A DNA stretch of 64,000 nucleotides from Nodosilinea sp. FACHB-141. GTDB lineage: Bacteria > Cyanobacteriota > Cyanobacteriia > Phormidesmidales > Phormidesmidaceae. The DNA lies in contig NZ_JACJPP010000011.1 of assembly GCF_014696135.1 (NCBI RefSeq), positions 124,001 to 188,000 on the forward strand, written 5' to 3'. Below the pieces are notes generated by a model, which saw only the letters and a program-made list of their open reading frames with translations, was not told the DNA's origin and searched no databases. How positions within the stretch are numbered: the stretch's first letter is position 1; each line of letters begins with the position of its first letter. This document shows positions 1 to 8,656 of this stretch, in pieces. Both the position numbers and the translations under genes were made by a program.

Positions 1-176
1 AAAAGACTTTTTCTGGAACGTGTCACAACTCGACTGTGGTTGTCACTAACGAGTTGTGTCTAACTAACAGTTTAGACAGACTAGACACGTTTGTATTACA
101 CGTGTAGTATTAACGTTATTCGAGCGTATCCGTCAAGCCTCCTCGCTGAGCGAAAGGTCTTGAACTAACGGATGCC
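1..176. repeat. TGTC-motif repeat block at left edge, possible transposon end
   Basis: This stretch carries repeated TGTC/GACA motifs. TGTCAC occurs at 21 and again at 41, TGTCTAACTAACAG starts at 57, and GACAGACTAGACA runs inverted near 75-87. CACAACTCG (24-32) and CGAGTTGTG (50-58) form a perfect 9-bp inverted repeat, and TACACGTGTA (97-106) is a palindrome. Degenerate repeats of about 16-20 bp with TGTC cores are typical of Tn7-like transposon ends, including CRISPR-associated ones in cyanobacteria. No transposase gene lies in the window, so the identity is an inference. It could also be a regulatory repeat of an upstream gene. Confidence 0.3.
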
Positions 177-400
177 CTCATGCCTTCCTAAGCCTTGCTG
201 TTTTACGCTTGAGGAACTCTGCCATGTTACGGATCTTGTCTACTGGCACCGCAATGAATATCGCCGTCACCACGGGCGATGCTGGCCAGCTGGGCATTGT
301 GGCGGGGTTCGATGGGTATTTTAGTGGCCTGATTAGCCGACTGCGCCTCATTGGCGGGTTAGCCCTGGGCAATTCTGACAGGAGCGATCTATTTAAAGGG

Positions 401-508
401 GATGCCTTGAGAGGCGATTGCCTTTGGGGAGATCTGTTCTTGTGGTTCAGGCCATCCCTGGTGCTAATGGGATGCCTCGCTAAGGGCGATTCCCCTTTGG
501 GGAAGCCG
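401..508. repeat. Two imperfect copies of a short interspersed repeat
   Basis: Copies at 401-434 and 471-508 share a GATGCCT core, then GGCGATT, then CTTTGGGG followed by GA. They are about 70 bp apart. Such short GC-rich elements are commonly dispersed in cyanobacterial intergenic DNA. An open frame runs across both copies, but its composition follows the repeat and resembles no protein I know. Confidence 0.45.
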
Positions 509-858
509 TGCCAACGTCTGGGCTGGCCCTATCCCCACTATTTCTCCCAGCATTCTGTGTCTCAGCATTAACCCGACCCCCGATCTGGCCCAGCGCCTAG
601 AGATAGCTGTTCTCAGCTAATTCCGTTTCGATCGGGTTCCAAATTTGGTTTTGCAGCAGTATTGCCGCCGTTGGCCTTTCAGAAAGCCAAGGGTTCGCAT
701 CGGTATTCACCCACGGTCTGGCTGCTCAAGGCCGCCTGTAGTGCTCGTGATCCACCATGCGATCGCCTGGTTAGGCCACCGTTTTAGGGCCACTGCCGCC
801 CCGACACAGCAAAATTAAGCAACGAAACTAGTTCACAAGTATTAAGGCATGAGGGATC
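509..858. other. Intergenic, no gene recognised
   Basis: Together with 177-400 this makes a gene-poor stretch before the first convincing gene at 859. I see one HIP1 octamer near 758 and no recognisable RNA gene. The weak open frames on both strands between 178 and 571 have no similarity I can recognise. Confidence 0.5.
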
Positions 859-1245
859 ATGTTGAAGCTAACTTATTCCGATGCAGATTTATTGATTGAG
901 CATTTAGACCTCACCGTGGAAGCGATGGTCACCCAGCGCAGTCTGGTGGCTCTGCGGGCCGGACAGCCTTTGGTGGTGCAGCCGGGCTATGGAGCCTTTG
1001 CCCTGCCCGCCGACCTACCGGGAATTGCTGCACTCAAGGCTAGAAGTCAGGGAGCGATCGACATTTCTCCCTGCGACATCGACTGGCTCGAAGTTACCCT
1101 GCGGGGCACCTGGCTAGCAGACAATGCCGCCAGCGCCGAGGGCATTTTGGTGGTCGAACTTGGCCCCCAACTAGAGTTTCAGCTCGTCGCCCTGTGGCAG
1201 CGCAGCCTGAACTGGGTAGCGGCCCCCTGCTCTCAGGGGCGCTAA
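859..1245 (+). CDS. Conserved hypothetical cyanobacterial protein, 128 aa
   Basis: Soluble protein without signal peptide or membrane segment. The N-terminal half reads [16 protein letters not shown] and contains a LPADLPGI stretch that I associate with a small family of cyanobacterial proteins of unknown function. It lies directly upstream of thioredoxin in the same direction, 125 bp from that gene's start, so the two could be co-transcribed. No catalytic motif is visible. The ATG at 859 is the first in-frame start after a non-coding stretch. Confidence 0.65.
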   Translation: MLKLTYSDADLLIEHLDLTVEAMVTQRSLVALRAGQPLVVQPGYGAFALPADLPGIAALKARSQGAIDISPCDIDWLEVTLRGTWLADNAASAEGILVVELGPQLEFQLVALWQRSLNWVAAPCSQGR

Positions 1246-1370
1246 AGTTGGGTGGTCTTGACCCCATCGCCCAGGCTTTGCAGTACCGTAGAAAACAAGG
1301 GCCGGATAGTTTTTTACACCCACAAAATCCCAACGCAGACCTAAAACGACGCAGAGAAGGAGAGATTGAA

Positions 1371-1721
1371 ATGGCTGACGATGCAACCTACCTCACCCTG
1401 ACCGCCGACAACTTTGAGGCTGAGGTGATGCAAAGCGATGTGCCGGTGCTGGTCGACTTTTGGGCCGCCTGGTGTGGCCCCTGCCGCATTATGAACCCGA
1501 TTGTGGAAGAGCTGGCCGAAACCTTTGCCGGTCGGGCCAAGGTCGCCAAGCTCAATGTTGACGAAGAAGATGCCCTGGCCCTTCAGTACCACGTGATGGC
1601 CATCCCCACCCTGATCTTCTTTCAGAATGGGGAGCGGGTTGACACCGTTGAAGGAGTCATCTCCAAGGATGACTTGGTGGCTCGGCTAGAGGCGTTGTTA
1701 ACCGCCGGTTCGGCAGTTTAG
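1371..1721 (+). CDS. trxA: Thioredoxin
   Basis: Small cytosolic dithiol oxidoreductase of 116 aa that reduces protein disulfides. The active site WCGPC lies near residue 33, preceded by [12 protein letters not shown], and the cis-proline loop MAIPTLIFF follows, both diagnostic of the family. The open frame extends upstream to 1194, but the ATG at 1371 is chosen because AAGGAG (1357-1362) sits 8 nt before it and the upstream extension does not belong to the fold. The gene converges on a minus-strand gene only 6 bp away. A paralogue naming such as trxM cannot be excluded. Confidence 0.93.
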   Translation: MADDATYLTLTADNFEAEVMQSDVPVLVDFWAAWCGPCRIMNPIVEELAETFAGRAKVAKLNVDEEDALALQYHVMAIPTLIFFQNGERVDTVEGVISKDDLVARLEALLTAGSAV

Positions 1722-1727
1722 ACGGCT

Positions 1728-2450
1728 CTAGTTTTGGGTTGCCCCGCGCAGCACGGCCTCGCCGTTCACAAATTCTAGACCGTCGAGGGTGAGGCCGGCT
1801 TGGGGCAGGGCGAGGTTGATGCGCTCAGTGATTTGAGCCGGGTCAAGGCCGGTGAGGCGGGCTACATCGTCTAGCGATAGGTTGACCCGGCCGACTTGAA
1901 TGCGGGTGTCATCGCCTAGCACCAGTCGGCCATTATCTACGCGGGGGCTGCCTTCGATGCCGATGTAGAGGGGGCGATCGCCCAGCATGGGTACGCTACT
2001 CAGGGCAGTCTCTAGAGCTTGCTGAGCCTGGGGCGGCAGCTGTTGGGTGGGTAGGTCGGCAGGGTTGACAACAATGCCGCCGGCGACGCGATCGCCGCGA
2101 ATCGTGGCGGTTAAACTATCTGCCTCTGGCAGAAACTGAGCTACCTCGGGCGTCTGGGCTATGCCCTCGGCCAGCAGCTGGGTTAGCTCAGCCTCGGTGA
2201 GGGAAATTTCGATGCGGTTGTTGTCGCCGTAGCGTACTCCCTGGCCGCTGGCGAGCTTACTCTCTAGCAGGTTGCCACTGCCGGTATTGACATCGGCCAC
2301 GGCCGTATCTGCACCGCTGGTGCTGTACCAGGTCGGCAGGGCCGTAGCCCGGTTCCAATAGAAAGCGGTGGCAGCGGCAGCCCCCGCCGAGAGACCGATC
2401 AATAGTGATAGCGCCAGTACAACAGCCTGCTTTGTCCGCATGTCTGACAA
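1728..2450 (-). CDS. Membrane-anchored conserved protein of unknown function, 240 aa
   Basis: An N-terminal hydrophobic segment (about residues 9-30, VVLALSLLIGLSAGAAAATA) acts as signal anchor. The rest is predicted extracytoplasmic and mixed alpha/beta, with an ISLTEAELTQLLAEG segment and a C-terminal LTLDGLEFVNGEAVLRG stretch. I recognise the general look of a cyanobacterial secreted family but cannot assign a function. It is transcribed towards trxA and its 5' end lies 140 bp from the divergent lipoprotein gene, so 2451-2590 should hold promoters for both. Confidence 0.7.
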   Translation of the reverse strand: MSDMRTKQAVVLALSLLIGLSAGAAAATAFYWNRATALPTWYSTSGADTAVADVNTGSGNLLESKLASGQGVRYGDNNRIEISLTEAELTQLLAEGIAQTPEVAQFLPEADSLTATIRGDRVAGGIVVNPADLPTQQLPPQAQQALETALSSVPMLGDRPLYIGIEGSPRVDNGRLVLGDDTRIQVGRVNLSLDDVARLTGLDPAQITERINLALPQAGLTLDGLEFVNGEAVLRGATQN

Positions 2451-2590
2451 CCCTCTCCCGGTCGTTTAACAGATATCATCGAGCCAGTCTAGCTCAGCTC
2501 TCCCACGCTAGCAAAAAGCTGTGTGGCGATTGCTGTAAAGACCCTAAAGTGGCCTATGGTATTGGTTGTAAAGACGTAGAGAATAGCAGC

Positions 2591-4441
2591 ATGGGCACGA
2601 CACAAGGGTTCATCCGCAAGGTCATGGGACTAGGACGGCGGGTTGTGGCCCTCTGTGCGATCGCGCTGCTCACCTTTGGTCTGGCTAGCTGCGCTAAACC
2701 TGTGCAGCCCACCGAACTGCTGTCAGAGCCTACCCCTCAATCCAACCGTCTCACCGGGCAAATCGCCGAGGTGTCTCCCCCCGAAACCCTAGAGACTCTC
2801 AAGCAAATTATCGACGCCTACACGCCACAGGTGCGCATTCTTAGCCCCCGCCCCGGCGAAGTGCTAGATGACACCAGCGTCTCGGTGCGACTCCAGGTGC
2901 GCGGTCTGCCGCTGTTTAAAGACGACACCTACGAACTTGGCCCCCATTTGCACCTGTTCCTAGACAACGAACCCTACAAAGCTGTCTACGACCTGTCAGA
3001 ACCTGTTACCTTTGACGGGCTCTCCCCCGGCACCCACACCCTGCGCGTGTTTGCCTCACGCCCCTGGCACGAAAGCTTTAAAAACCAAGGAGCCTTTGAT
3101 CAGCGCACGTTCCACATCGTGGCCCCCACGCCCCAAAACGAACTCAACGCCAAGGCCCCTCTGCTTACCTATAGCCGCCCCCAGGCGACTTATGGGGCCG
3201 AGCCAATCATGCTCGACTTCTATCTCACCAATGCGCCCCTGCACATGAGCGCCCAAACCGAGGCCGATGATGATCTGCATGACTGGCGCATTCGCTGCAC
3301 CGTCAATGACCAAAGCTTTGTGTTTGACCAGTGGCAGCCCATCTGGCTCAAAGGCTTCAAGCCGGGGCGCAATTGGGTGCAGCTCGAACTGATTGACGAA
3401 AGCGGCAACCCCATCGACAACCGCTTTAACAACACCGTGCGCATCATCGACTATCAGCCCGGCGCCAGCGATACTCTCTCTCGCCTAGTGCGCGGCGAAC
3501 TGAGTCTAAAGGACGTGGCAGGAATTATCGACCCCACCTACGTGCCCCCAGCCCCCCCAGCTCCGGAGCCGACAATTGAGACCCCCGAGCCAGAACCTCA
3601 GCCTCCCTCCGCTGAAATAGAAACGCCAGAGCAAAATCTTCCTGAGCCTGAGACTACTCAACCAGAAATCGCTGCTCCAGAACCATCCCAATCTGAAGCG
3701 CAGGAGCAACCCGCACCTGAATTAACTGCTCCAGACACCGCCACTCAGGGTCTTCCCCCGGCTGAGCCTGAAGACGAGACACCACCCACTCCATTGGTTT
3801 CGCCAGAGAAATCAATAGAGTCAGAGGCGGCTAAGGAAGATCAACTTATGCTGGAAGACGATAGCACTGGGAAGGATGCCGAAGAGGATAGCCTGGAGTT
3901 TGAGCGCCCTGCTGAAGAAGCCCCTGCCTCGATCGCACCTGAGTCAAAAGATGCCATTGAGGATATGGTGCCCCCAACAGATTTAGGGATTCCCCCCGTG
4001 CTGTCGCCCCAGGTAGAGCCCGAGCCTGTACCCGTGCTCCCAACTCCCCCCGCAATCTCAGAACCTACTCCAGAACCCAGCCCAAAAGGATTGCTCAATC
4101 GTTTTAAGCAGTGGCGCAACCCGGCCAATTCGCCCCCCGCGCCCGCTAACCCCGCCCCAGATACCCCAGAAGATACCTTTGATCAGCTTCCCCAGGCCAC
4201 GCCTGTCCCAGATGGGTTGTCTAACCCAGAGGCTGATGCAGCCCCTGAGCTACCTAGCGAGCCTACCGCTCCTTCTACAGGTGAGGAACAAGCAGAGCCC
4301 AGCCCGCCCAGCACCGAAAAAGCCCCTGAGGCAGATTCCCCAGAGGCCGAGACCGACGAGCCTACAAAGTTGCCCCGCACTGAGCAGCCTAAGGTTGCGC
4401 CGCGATCGCCCCTAGCTCCAGAAGTTCGTCCGTTTATTTAG
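2591..4441 (+). CDS. Lipoprotein with long Pro/Glu-rich C-terminal tail
   Basis: Predicted lipoprotein of about 616 aa. A hydrophobic signal (ALCAIALLTFGLASC) ends in the lipobox LASC, so the mature protein would be lipid-anchored at the Cys. Residues about 50-320 form a folded part with HLHLFLDNEPYKAVYDL and an Ig-like LSPGTHTLRVFASRPWHES segment. From about residue 320 to the end it is low complexity, rich in Pro, Glu, Ala and Thr, and likely extended. ATG 2591 is preferred over upstream codons in the open frame because only it places the signal peptide near the N-terminus; ATG 2624 is an alternative. Function unknown; an envelope-associated structural role is a guess. Confidence 0.72.
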   Translation: MGTTQGFIRKVMGLGRRVVALCAIALLTFGLASCAKPVQPTELLSEPTPQSNRLTGQIAEVSPPETLETLKQIIDAYTPQVRILSPRPGEVLDDTSVSVRLQVRGLPLFKDDTYELGPHLHLFLDNEPYKAVYDLSEPVTFDGLSPGTHTLRVFASRPWHESFKNQGAFDQRTFHIVAPTPQNELNAKAPLLTYSRPQATYGAEPIMLDFYLTNAPLHMSAQTEADDDLHDWRIRCTVNDQSFVFDQWQPIWLKGFKPGRNWVQLELIDESGNPIDNRFNNTVRIIDYQPGASDTLSRLVRGELSLKDVAGIIDPTYVPPAPPAPEPTIETPEPEPQPPSAEIETPEQNLPEPETTQPEIAAPEPSQSEAQEQPAPELTAPDTATQGLPPAEPEDETPPTPLVSPEKSIESEAAKEDQLMLEDDSTGKDAEEDSLEFERPAEEAPASIAPESKDAIEDMVPPTDLGIPPVLSPQVEPEPVPVLPTPPAISEPTPEPSPKGLLNRFKQWRNPANSPPAPANPAPDTPEDTFDQLPQATPVPDGLSNPEADAAPELPSEPTAPSTGEEQAEPSPPSTEKAPEADSPEAETDEPTKLPRTEQPKVAPRSPLAPEVRPFI

Positions 4442-4625
4442 CTTCACTAATTTACTAGCTACAGTACCAAGGTCTAGCGGTAGCTGAGCCTTCGACGCTG
4501 TGGCTTGTTTTGAATGCAGGCTACCGATCTTCCTGTTTATCTGGGGAATACTAAGTAAATAGCTATAGCTGAAAGCCAAATATTAATTTATTTCAAAGAA
4601 GCTTTAGCTATATGTCTTTTACTTT

Positions 4626-4630
4626 AGGAG
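4626..4630 (+). promoter_or_regulatory. Ribosome binding site that fixes the TM2 gene start
   Basis: AGGAG directly abuts an ATG at 4631, which is too close for initiation, but lies 9 nt before the in-frame ATG at 4640. The later ATG is therefore the likely start. Confidence 0.6.
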
Positions 4631-4639
4631 ATGAACAAA

Positions 4640-4927
4640 ATGACGACATCAAAACCCCCAGACGCTGACAAGAAAATTTCGGCTGGCATTTGTGGCATCT
4701 TACTAGGCTCTTTGGGAATTCACAAGTTCGTTCTTGGCTATAACCAAGAGGGCATAATTATGCTAGCAGTTTCACTTGTTGGAATCGTTTTATCTTGTCT
4801 GATCATTCCAGTGATTGGGACTTTCGCCATGAGTGTTATTGGGTTAGTTGAAGGCATATTGTATTTAACTAAAACTGACGAAGAATTTGTCGATACTTAT
4901 ATCAAAAATAAGAAGCCATGGTTTTAG
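4640..4927 (+). CDS. TM2 domain membrane protein, 95 aa
   Basis: Two predicted transmembrane helices. The signature GILLGSLGIHKFVLGY marks the TM2 family, in which helix 1, a short charged turn and helix 2 follow each other; function in bacteria is unknown. It overlaps the next gene by 10 bp, which suggests translational coupling with the DUF2752 protein, a pairing I have seen in other bacteria. The A+T content is clearly higher than in flanking genes, so the trio at 4.6-5.7 kb may have been acquired separately. Confidence 0.85.
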   Translation: MTTSKPPDADKKISAGICGILLGSLGIHKFVLGYNQEGIIMLAVSLVGIVLSCLIIPVIGTFAMSVIGLVEGILYLTKTDEEFVDTYIKNKKPWF

Positions 4928-5424
4928 GGAGACAAATTCTCAACTTACACAAAAGAGATGAAACTTACTTTTTTCTAACTGCTGCAACATCGAGTGCAGC
5001 ACTAGGAGTAATGTGGCTTTACTCTAAAGGTTGGCGAAGTAAACTTATCCATTGCTATTTTCAAGACATATTTGGGATAATTGGCCCTGGCTGTGGACTG
5101 ACTCGATCTTTAGTCGCGCTTATTAATGGACAATTGCAAAAATCTGTTAGCTATCATGCATTCGGTCCAGCAATCTTTTTAGGCTTCATCGGCTTGCTGG
5201 CCTTTAGCTTGATAAGTCTACTGACATCTAAAAGGGTGATACTTTCTCCGTTTAGAAAGTATCACCCCCTTTTTGCGATTGGTTTTGCTGTTAGCTTGTC
5301 GGCAGTTTTTATTGGATACTACGCTCTTCGAGTCATCGCTAGATACTATAACAGTGCTTTACCTAGCTCTCTTACAACCTTAGATGCTTGGCAGTTCATA
5401 GTCACTAGCTCAAATTCAATCTAG
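4918..5424 (+). CDS. DUF2752 family membrane protein, 168 aa
   Basis: Predicted integral membrane protein with three hydrophobic segments. The motif GPGCGLTRS near residue 59 (Cys-Gly-Leu-Thr-Arg) is the hallmark of DUF2752, whose role is unknown. The start ATG lies inside the last codons of the TM2 gene, in a different frame. A third small membrane gene follows 27 bp downstream. Local base composition is A+T-rich like its neighbours. Confidence 0.85.
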   Translation: MVLGRQILNLHKRDETYFFLTAATSSAALGVMWLYSKGWRSKLIHCYFQDIFGIIGPGCGLTRSLVALINGQLQKSVSYHAFGPAIFLGFIGLLAFSLISLLTSKRVILSPFRKYHPLFAIGFAVSLSAVFIGYYALRVIARYYNSALPSSLTTLDAWQFIVTSSNSI

Positions 5425-5451
5425 CTCAGTGCCCTAAACACATGAAAAAAT

Positions 5452-5670
5452 ATGAGATTAAAAACCAGCCTTTTGGCCAAAAAGTATCCTTTACTAATAT
5501 TACTTATCTCTAGTAGTACCGTACTAGGTGCATTGGCAAGCTTGGACGTTTCCCTTGTTGCAGAGGGATACATACTAATGCTTCCCATACAACTATTTAC
5601 TCTGTTATACGTGGGAAATTGGATTCAAAACAAAAATGACAGGGCTAAGTTTACTAAGCCTAACAGCTAA
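5452..5670 (+). CDS. Small membrane protein, 72 aa
   Basis: Two hydrophobic helices (YPLLILLISSSTVLGALASL and a second around ILMLPIQLFTLLYVGNWI) with charged tails fit a small integral membrane protein. It follows the TM2 and DUF2752 genes in the same direction with a 27-bp gap and shares their A+T-rich composition, so it is probably in the same operon. I do not recognise a family. Confidence 0.55.
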   Translation: MRLKTSLLAKKYPLLILLISSSTVLGALASLDVSLVAEGYILMLPIQLFTLLYVGNWIQNKNDRAKFTKPNS

Positions 5671-5733
5671 ATAGCTGCCATTAGAGCTTGATAAACTTGC
5701 CCTGTGAAGGAAGGCCGGATGACGATGAAGAAC

Positions 5734-5910
5734 TTACTCTTCGTCGTCGTCCTCATCATCGGTGGGATACACAAAGCTAGTGGACCGTCCGGTGAGCACA
5801 GACTTACCTAGGGACATGGCTTTCTTGGCCTGGAGCGCTGCGGTGCGCTTCCAAGTGGCGCGACGCTGGTCACGCTTTTGTTTGGAGGTTTTCTTCTTGG
5901 GAACCGCCAT
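5734..5910 (-). CDS. rpmF: 50S ribosomal protein L32
   Basis: Basic 58-residue ribosomal protein starting [18 protein letters not shown], the canonical L32 N-terminus. Like other cyanobacterial and plastid L32 proteins it lacks a zinc-binding Cys set, and it ends in an acidic tail (DDEDDDEE). The ATG at 5908-5910 is chosen over an upstream in-frame start at 5943 because the family always begins at MAVPKKK. It converges on the small membrane gene. Confidence 0.95.
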   Translation of the reverse strand: MAVPKKKTSKQKRDQRRATWKRTAALQAKKAMSLGKSVLTGRSTSFVYPTDDEDDDEE

Positions 5911-6031
5911 GACACAATACTTTAAGACTTCACAACCTTTCAAGCATAGGGCAAGAGGGCTACTCTATGCAATTTTATTTTTCTGTCTAGCCTTGCGGAC
6001 CCAACCACACTTGGTAAGAATTGCTCCAGCT

Positions 6032-6484
6032 CTAGGGTTCAACTGCATCCTCATCGCCGACCAAGTACCTAGCTGCTTCAAAGTAATCCGCCCACTGCGG
6101 TACATCGGGCAGGAGCTGCCACTCGCTGCGGCTGACCGGCACCGTGAGAATGGGGACAGAGATGCCCTGGTTGTCACCGATGACGGTAACGATGACGTCG
6201 GTCATCAGTACATCGGCGTCGAAGCTGCGCTGAATGGCGGCCCGAGCAATGATTTCGGAGCGCTGCACTAGAGTCTCAAAGCTTTCGCCCTGTTCGCGCA
6301 CCAGGTAGAGGTTGACTCGCGACGTGTAGGCTTGGGCCGCGGGTGGGGTAACCAACGACGGCAGGGCCACACTCCCAAAACCCACCAACGCAGCTAGGGT
6401 GAATCGTGCTCCCAGAGACGCAATGTTGGACGGCCTATTGTGTCTTTTGGCGCGCCCATTTTTTAGAAGAGACATCAATTCCAT
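6032..6484 (-). CDS. Secreted conserved cyanobacterial protein, about 150 aa
   Basis: The N-terminus MELMSLLKNGRAKR leads into a hydrophobic stretch (FTLAALVGFGSVALPSLV) and a probable signal cleavage after AQA. The mature part reads YTSRVNLYLVREQGESFETL, with a conserved-looking DVIVTVIGDNQGISVPILTV segment. Function unknown; it resembles exported proteins found widely in cyanobacteria. An in-frame start also exists at 6520, which would add 12 residues ahead of the signal. The gene is divergent from the caspase-like gene. Confidence 0.65.
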   Translation of the reverse strand: MELMSLLKNGRAKRHNRPSNIASLGARFTLAALVGFGSVALPSLVTPPAAQAYTSRVNLYLVREQGESFETLVQRSEIIARAAIQRSFDADVLMTDVIVTVIGDNQGISVPILTVPVSRSEWQLLPDVPQWADYFEAARYLVGDEDAVEP

Positions 6485-6678
6485 GGCCTGCTGCTCCACA
6501 CATCCTCGCGGGATGTCCAAAAAGTGCTTTAACTCTAGCTACAGAGCCGCCAATCGTCAATTAAGAATTGTCGCCGTCTAGGGTTGCCGGTCTGAGCTTC
6601 CGTTTGGTCGAGCAGGCGCTACTATGGCAGGGGAATTTTTATCCCTCAACTCTACAGTACGAGAGGCATTCAAAAGGC

Positions 6679-8625
6679 ATGGCAAGCCACTGGCCCGTGA
6701 TCGTTGGCATCAATCAATATCAATCGCTTCAGCCCCTGATGTACGCCCAGTTTGATGCCCTCGAACTGCGAGACTTTTTAGTGGCCGAGGTGGGGTTGCC
6801 AGCCCAGTATTGCTCTCTATTGACAGATATCTCGGCGGTGGTCTATGAGGGGGCAGCTGCGCCAACCCGCGAGGTGATGCTGCAACGGTTGGCCCAGAGC
6901 TGCGATCGCGCCGGCCCCGAGGATACAGTGTGGTTTTTCTTTAGCGGCTACGGGGTGCTGTGGCAGGGGAAAGATTACCTACTGCCCATTGATGCTGACC
7001 CCAATCGCATTGAGCAGACCGGCATTTTGGTAGAAACGCTGCTGAATCAATTGGCCCAGGGGAATCAGCGCCAATCCATCGTCATGCTCGACATGAACCG
7101 ACCCCAAAGTGCTCTCAGCCCTGCTTCTGGGGGCGGCAACCTAGGCGATCAAACCCTGGCTCTGGCTAAAAGTCTGGAGATTCCTCTGGTGCTCTCCTGC
7201 CAGCCCAACCAGTTTTCTCAGGAGACGCTGGCGGTGCGCCATGGGCTGTTTACCGAGGCCCTGATTGAAGGGATGCGGTTCCACGGCTGTTTGACCCTGG
7301 CGCAATTGGTGAGTTACCTGCGCGATCGCGTACCTGAGCTGTGTCAGCACCACTGGCGACCAGTGCAAAATCCTGTGGCATTGGTGCCTGCTGGCCAGCA
7401 GTACGCCATGCTCGTACCCCCCAGCCTGGTAGGCCAAATGCCCGTTGGCGTTATGCCCCAGCCTGAGACACTGCCAGAACCTCAGCCAGAGCCAGAAATT
7501 GCCTTGCCAGTAGAGCCGAGTCCAGGCTGGCCGGTTTACCCAGCTCTGGTGCCTATAGATCCGCCTAATAATGAGTTTGCTAAGCCTTGGCCACCGACCC
7601 AGCCGCTAGACCCGGAGCTGCCGCCGGGAGTTCTGCCCGAGGTCACAAAGCCCCCTGCTCCGAGCCAGCCGTCTGTTCCTAGCCTGGTGCCCTGGCAGCG
7701 CTGGGGAATTTTGGTAGCGGGCCTCCTGCTGCTCGGTGTGCTGTGGCGCAACCAAGAGAGCTTTGTGGGGGGAGGTTCTGCCACCGCGCCATCCGTCGTC
7801 CCCCCTCCCGATGGGGCTGTTGCGGGGGGAGTTGCCAATCCTGCTGCTGAGACGGTTGGGGAACCCCTCTTTCCGGGAACGGCTGCGAGTGGTGCCGAGG
7901 CCCTAGCACGAGCTAGAACGGCCCTTGACCAGCGTCAGTTTGGCGAGGCGCTGAGCTGGCTAACCCAAATTCCTGAGGACGAACGTCCTGAAGACTACGA
8001 AGCCCTAGTTAACCAAGCGGAAATGGGCTATACCAACGCTGAGCTGTCGGGGGGGGCTGCTCTCAACCAGGCCCGCCGCCTGATTGAGCCGGTTTCGGCC
8101 TCCCTGTTTAACGATGCCATTGAGCAGGCGCGGCAGGTGCCTGTTGGGGATCTGGCCTACGAACAGGCTCAGGCTGATATTGAGCGCTGGAGTTTGGTAA
8201 TTTTAGACCTTGCCGAAGGCCGAGCCGCTGCAGGTGATTTAGATGCAGCCATTTCGGCCGCCCGCCTTGTGCCTGAAGACCAGGGTGAGACCTGGGGACA
8301 GGCCCAGGCCCAAATTCAAAAGTGGGAGCAGAGCCGAGTCAACCGGCAGCTGCTGCAAGAGGCCCAGAGCCTACTGCAGCCCGACCAGGCCACCTCGTTT
8401 CAATCGGCGATCGCGATCGCTCAGCAAATTCCCCCCGACTACCCCGAGTCGGCGATCGCCCAGGAGCGCATCGACCAGTGGAGCCGAGATATTTTGGCGA
8501 TCGCTCGCGCCCGCGCTGCCTCTGGCCAGCTTCCCAGCGCTATCTCCGCCGCGGGCCTAGTGCCCCCAGGTACCAGCGCATATGAGCAGGCTCAGCAGGA
8601 GATTCAGCAGTGGCAGGGGCAGTGA
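6679..8625 (+). CDS. Caspase-fold (peptidase C14) pseudoenzyme with membrane anchor and helical repeats
   Basis: 648 aa. Residues about 5-245 have the metacaspase/orthocaspase p20 layout: WPVIVGINQYQ, then FFFSGYG, then IVMLDMNRP. The catalytic His is normally in SGHG and the Cys in LDxC; here they are Tyr91 and Asn140, so protease activity is not expected. A Pro-rich linker with one transmembrane helix near residues 340-357 (WGILVAGLLLLGVLW) follows, then a C-terminal region (about 410-648) with repeats of the pattern Ala-x-x-x-P...YEQAQ..I..W that look TPR-like. Cyanobacterial orthocaspases lacking the dyad are known; a scaffold or signalling role is inferred. Start at ATG 6679 because the C14 fold begins there; a TTG at 6568 would add 37 unlikely residues. 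Confidence 0.85.
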   Translation: MASHWPVIVGINQYQSLQPLMYAQFDALELRDFLVAEVGLPAQYCSLLTDISAVVYEGAAAPTREVMLQRLAQSCDRAGPEDTVWFFFSGYGVLWQGKDYLLPIDADPNRIEQTGILVETLLNQLAQGNQRQSIVMLDMNRPQSALSPASGGGNLGDQTLALAKSLEIPLVLSCQPNQFSQETLAVRHGLFTEALIEGMRFHGCLTLAQLVSYLRDRVPELCQHHWRPVQNPVALVPAGQQYAMLVPPSLVGQMPVGVMPQPETLPEPQPEPEIALPVEPSPGWPVYPALVPIDPPNNEFAKPWPPTQPLDPELPPGVLPEVTKPPAPSQPSVPSLVPWQRWGILVAGLLLLGVLWRNQESFVGGGSATAPSVVPPPDGAVAGGVANPAAETVGEPLFPGTAASGAEALARARTALDQRQFGEALSWLTQIPEDERPEDYEALVNQAEMGYTNAELSGGAALNQARRLIEPVSASLFNDAIEQARQVPVGDLAYEQAQADIERWSLVILDLAEGRAAAGDLDAAISAARLVPEDQGETWGQAQAQIQKWEQSRVNRQLLQEAQSLLQPDQATSFQSAIAIAQQIPPDYPESAIAQERIDQWSRDILAIARARAASGQLPSAISAAGLVPPGTSAYEQAQQEIQQWQGQ

Positions 8626-8656
8626 GGGTTGGGGGTGGATGGGTGGGAGGGTGGAT

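Noticed and set aside
209-571. Plus-strand frame of 120 codons near the left edge
   Set aside because: It runs through two copies of an interspersed repeat and has no recognisable similarity or ribosome binding site; a shorter minus-strand frame overlaps it.
1194-1370. N-terminal extension of thioredoxin
   Set aside because: The extension is low in similarity to any targeting sequence, and a good ribosome binding site precedes ATG 1371.
5762-6271. Plus-strand frame of 169 codons over rpmF and the secreted protein gene
   Set aside because: It is antisense to ribosomal protein L32 and to a gene with a clear signal peptide.
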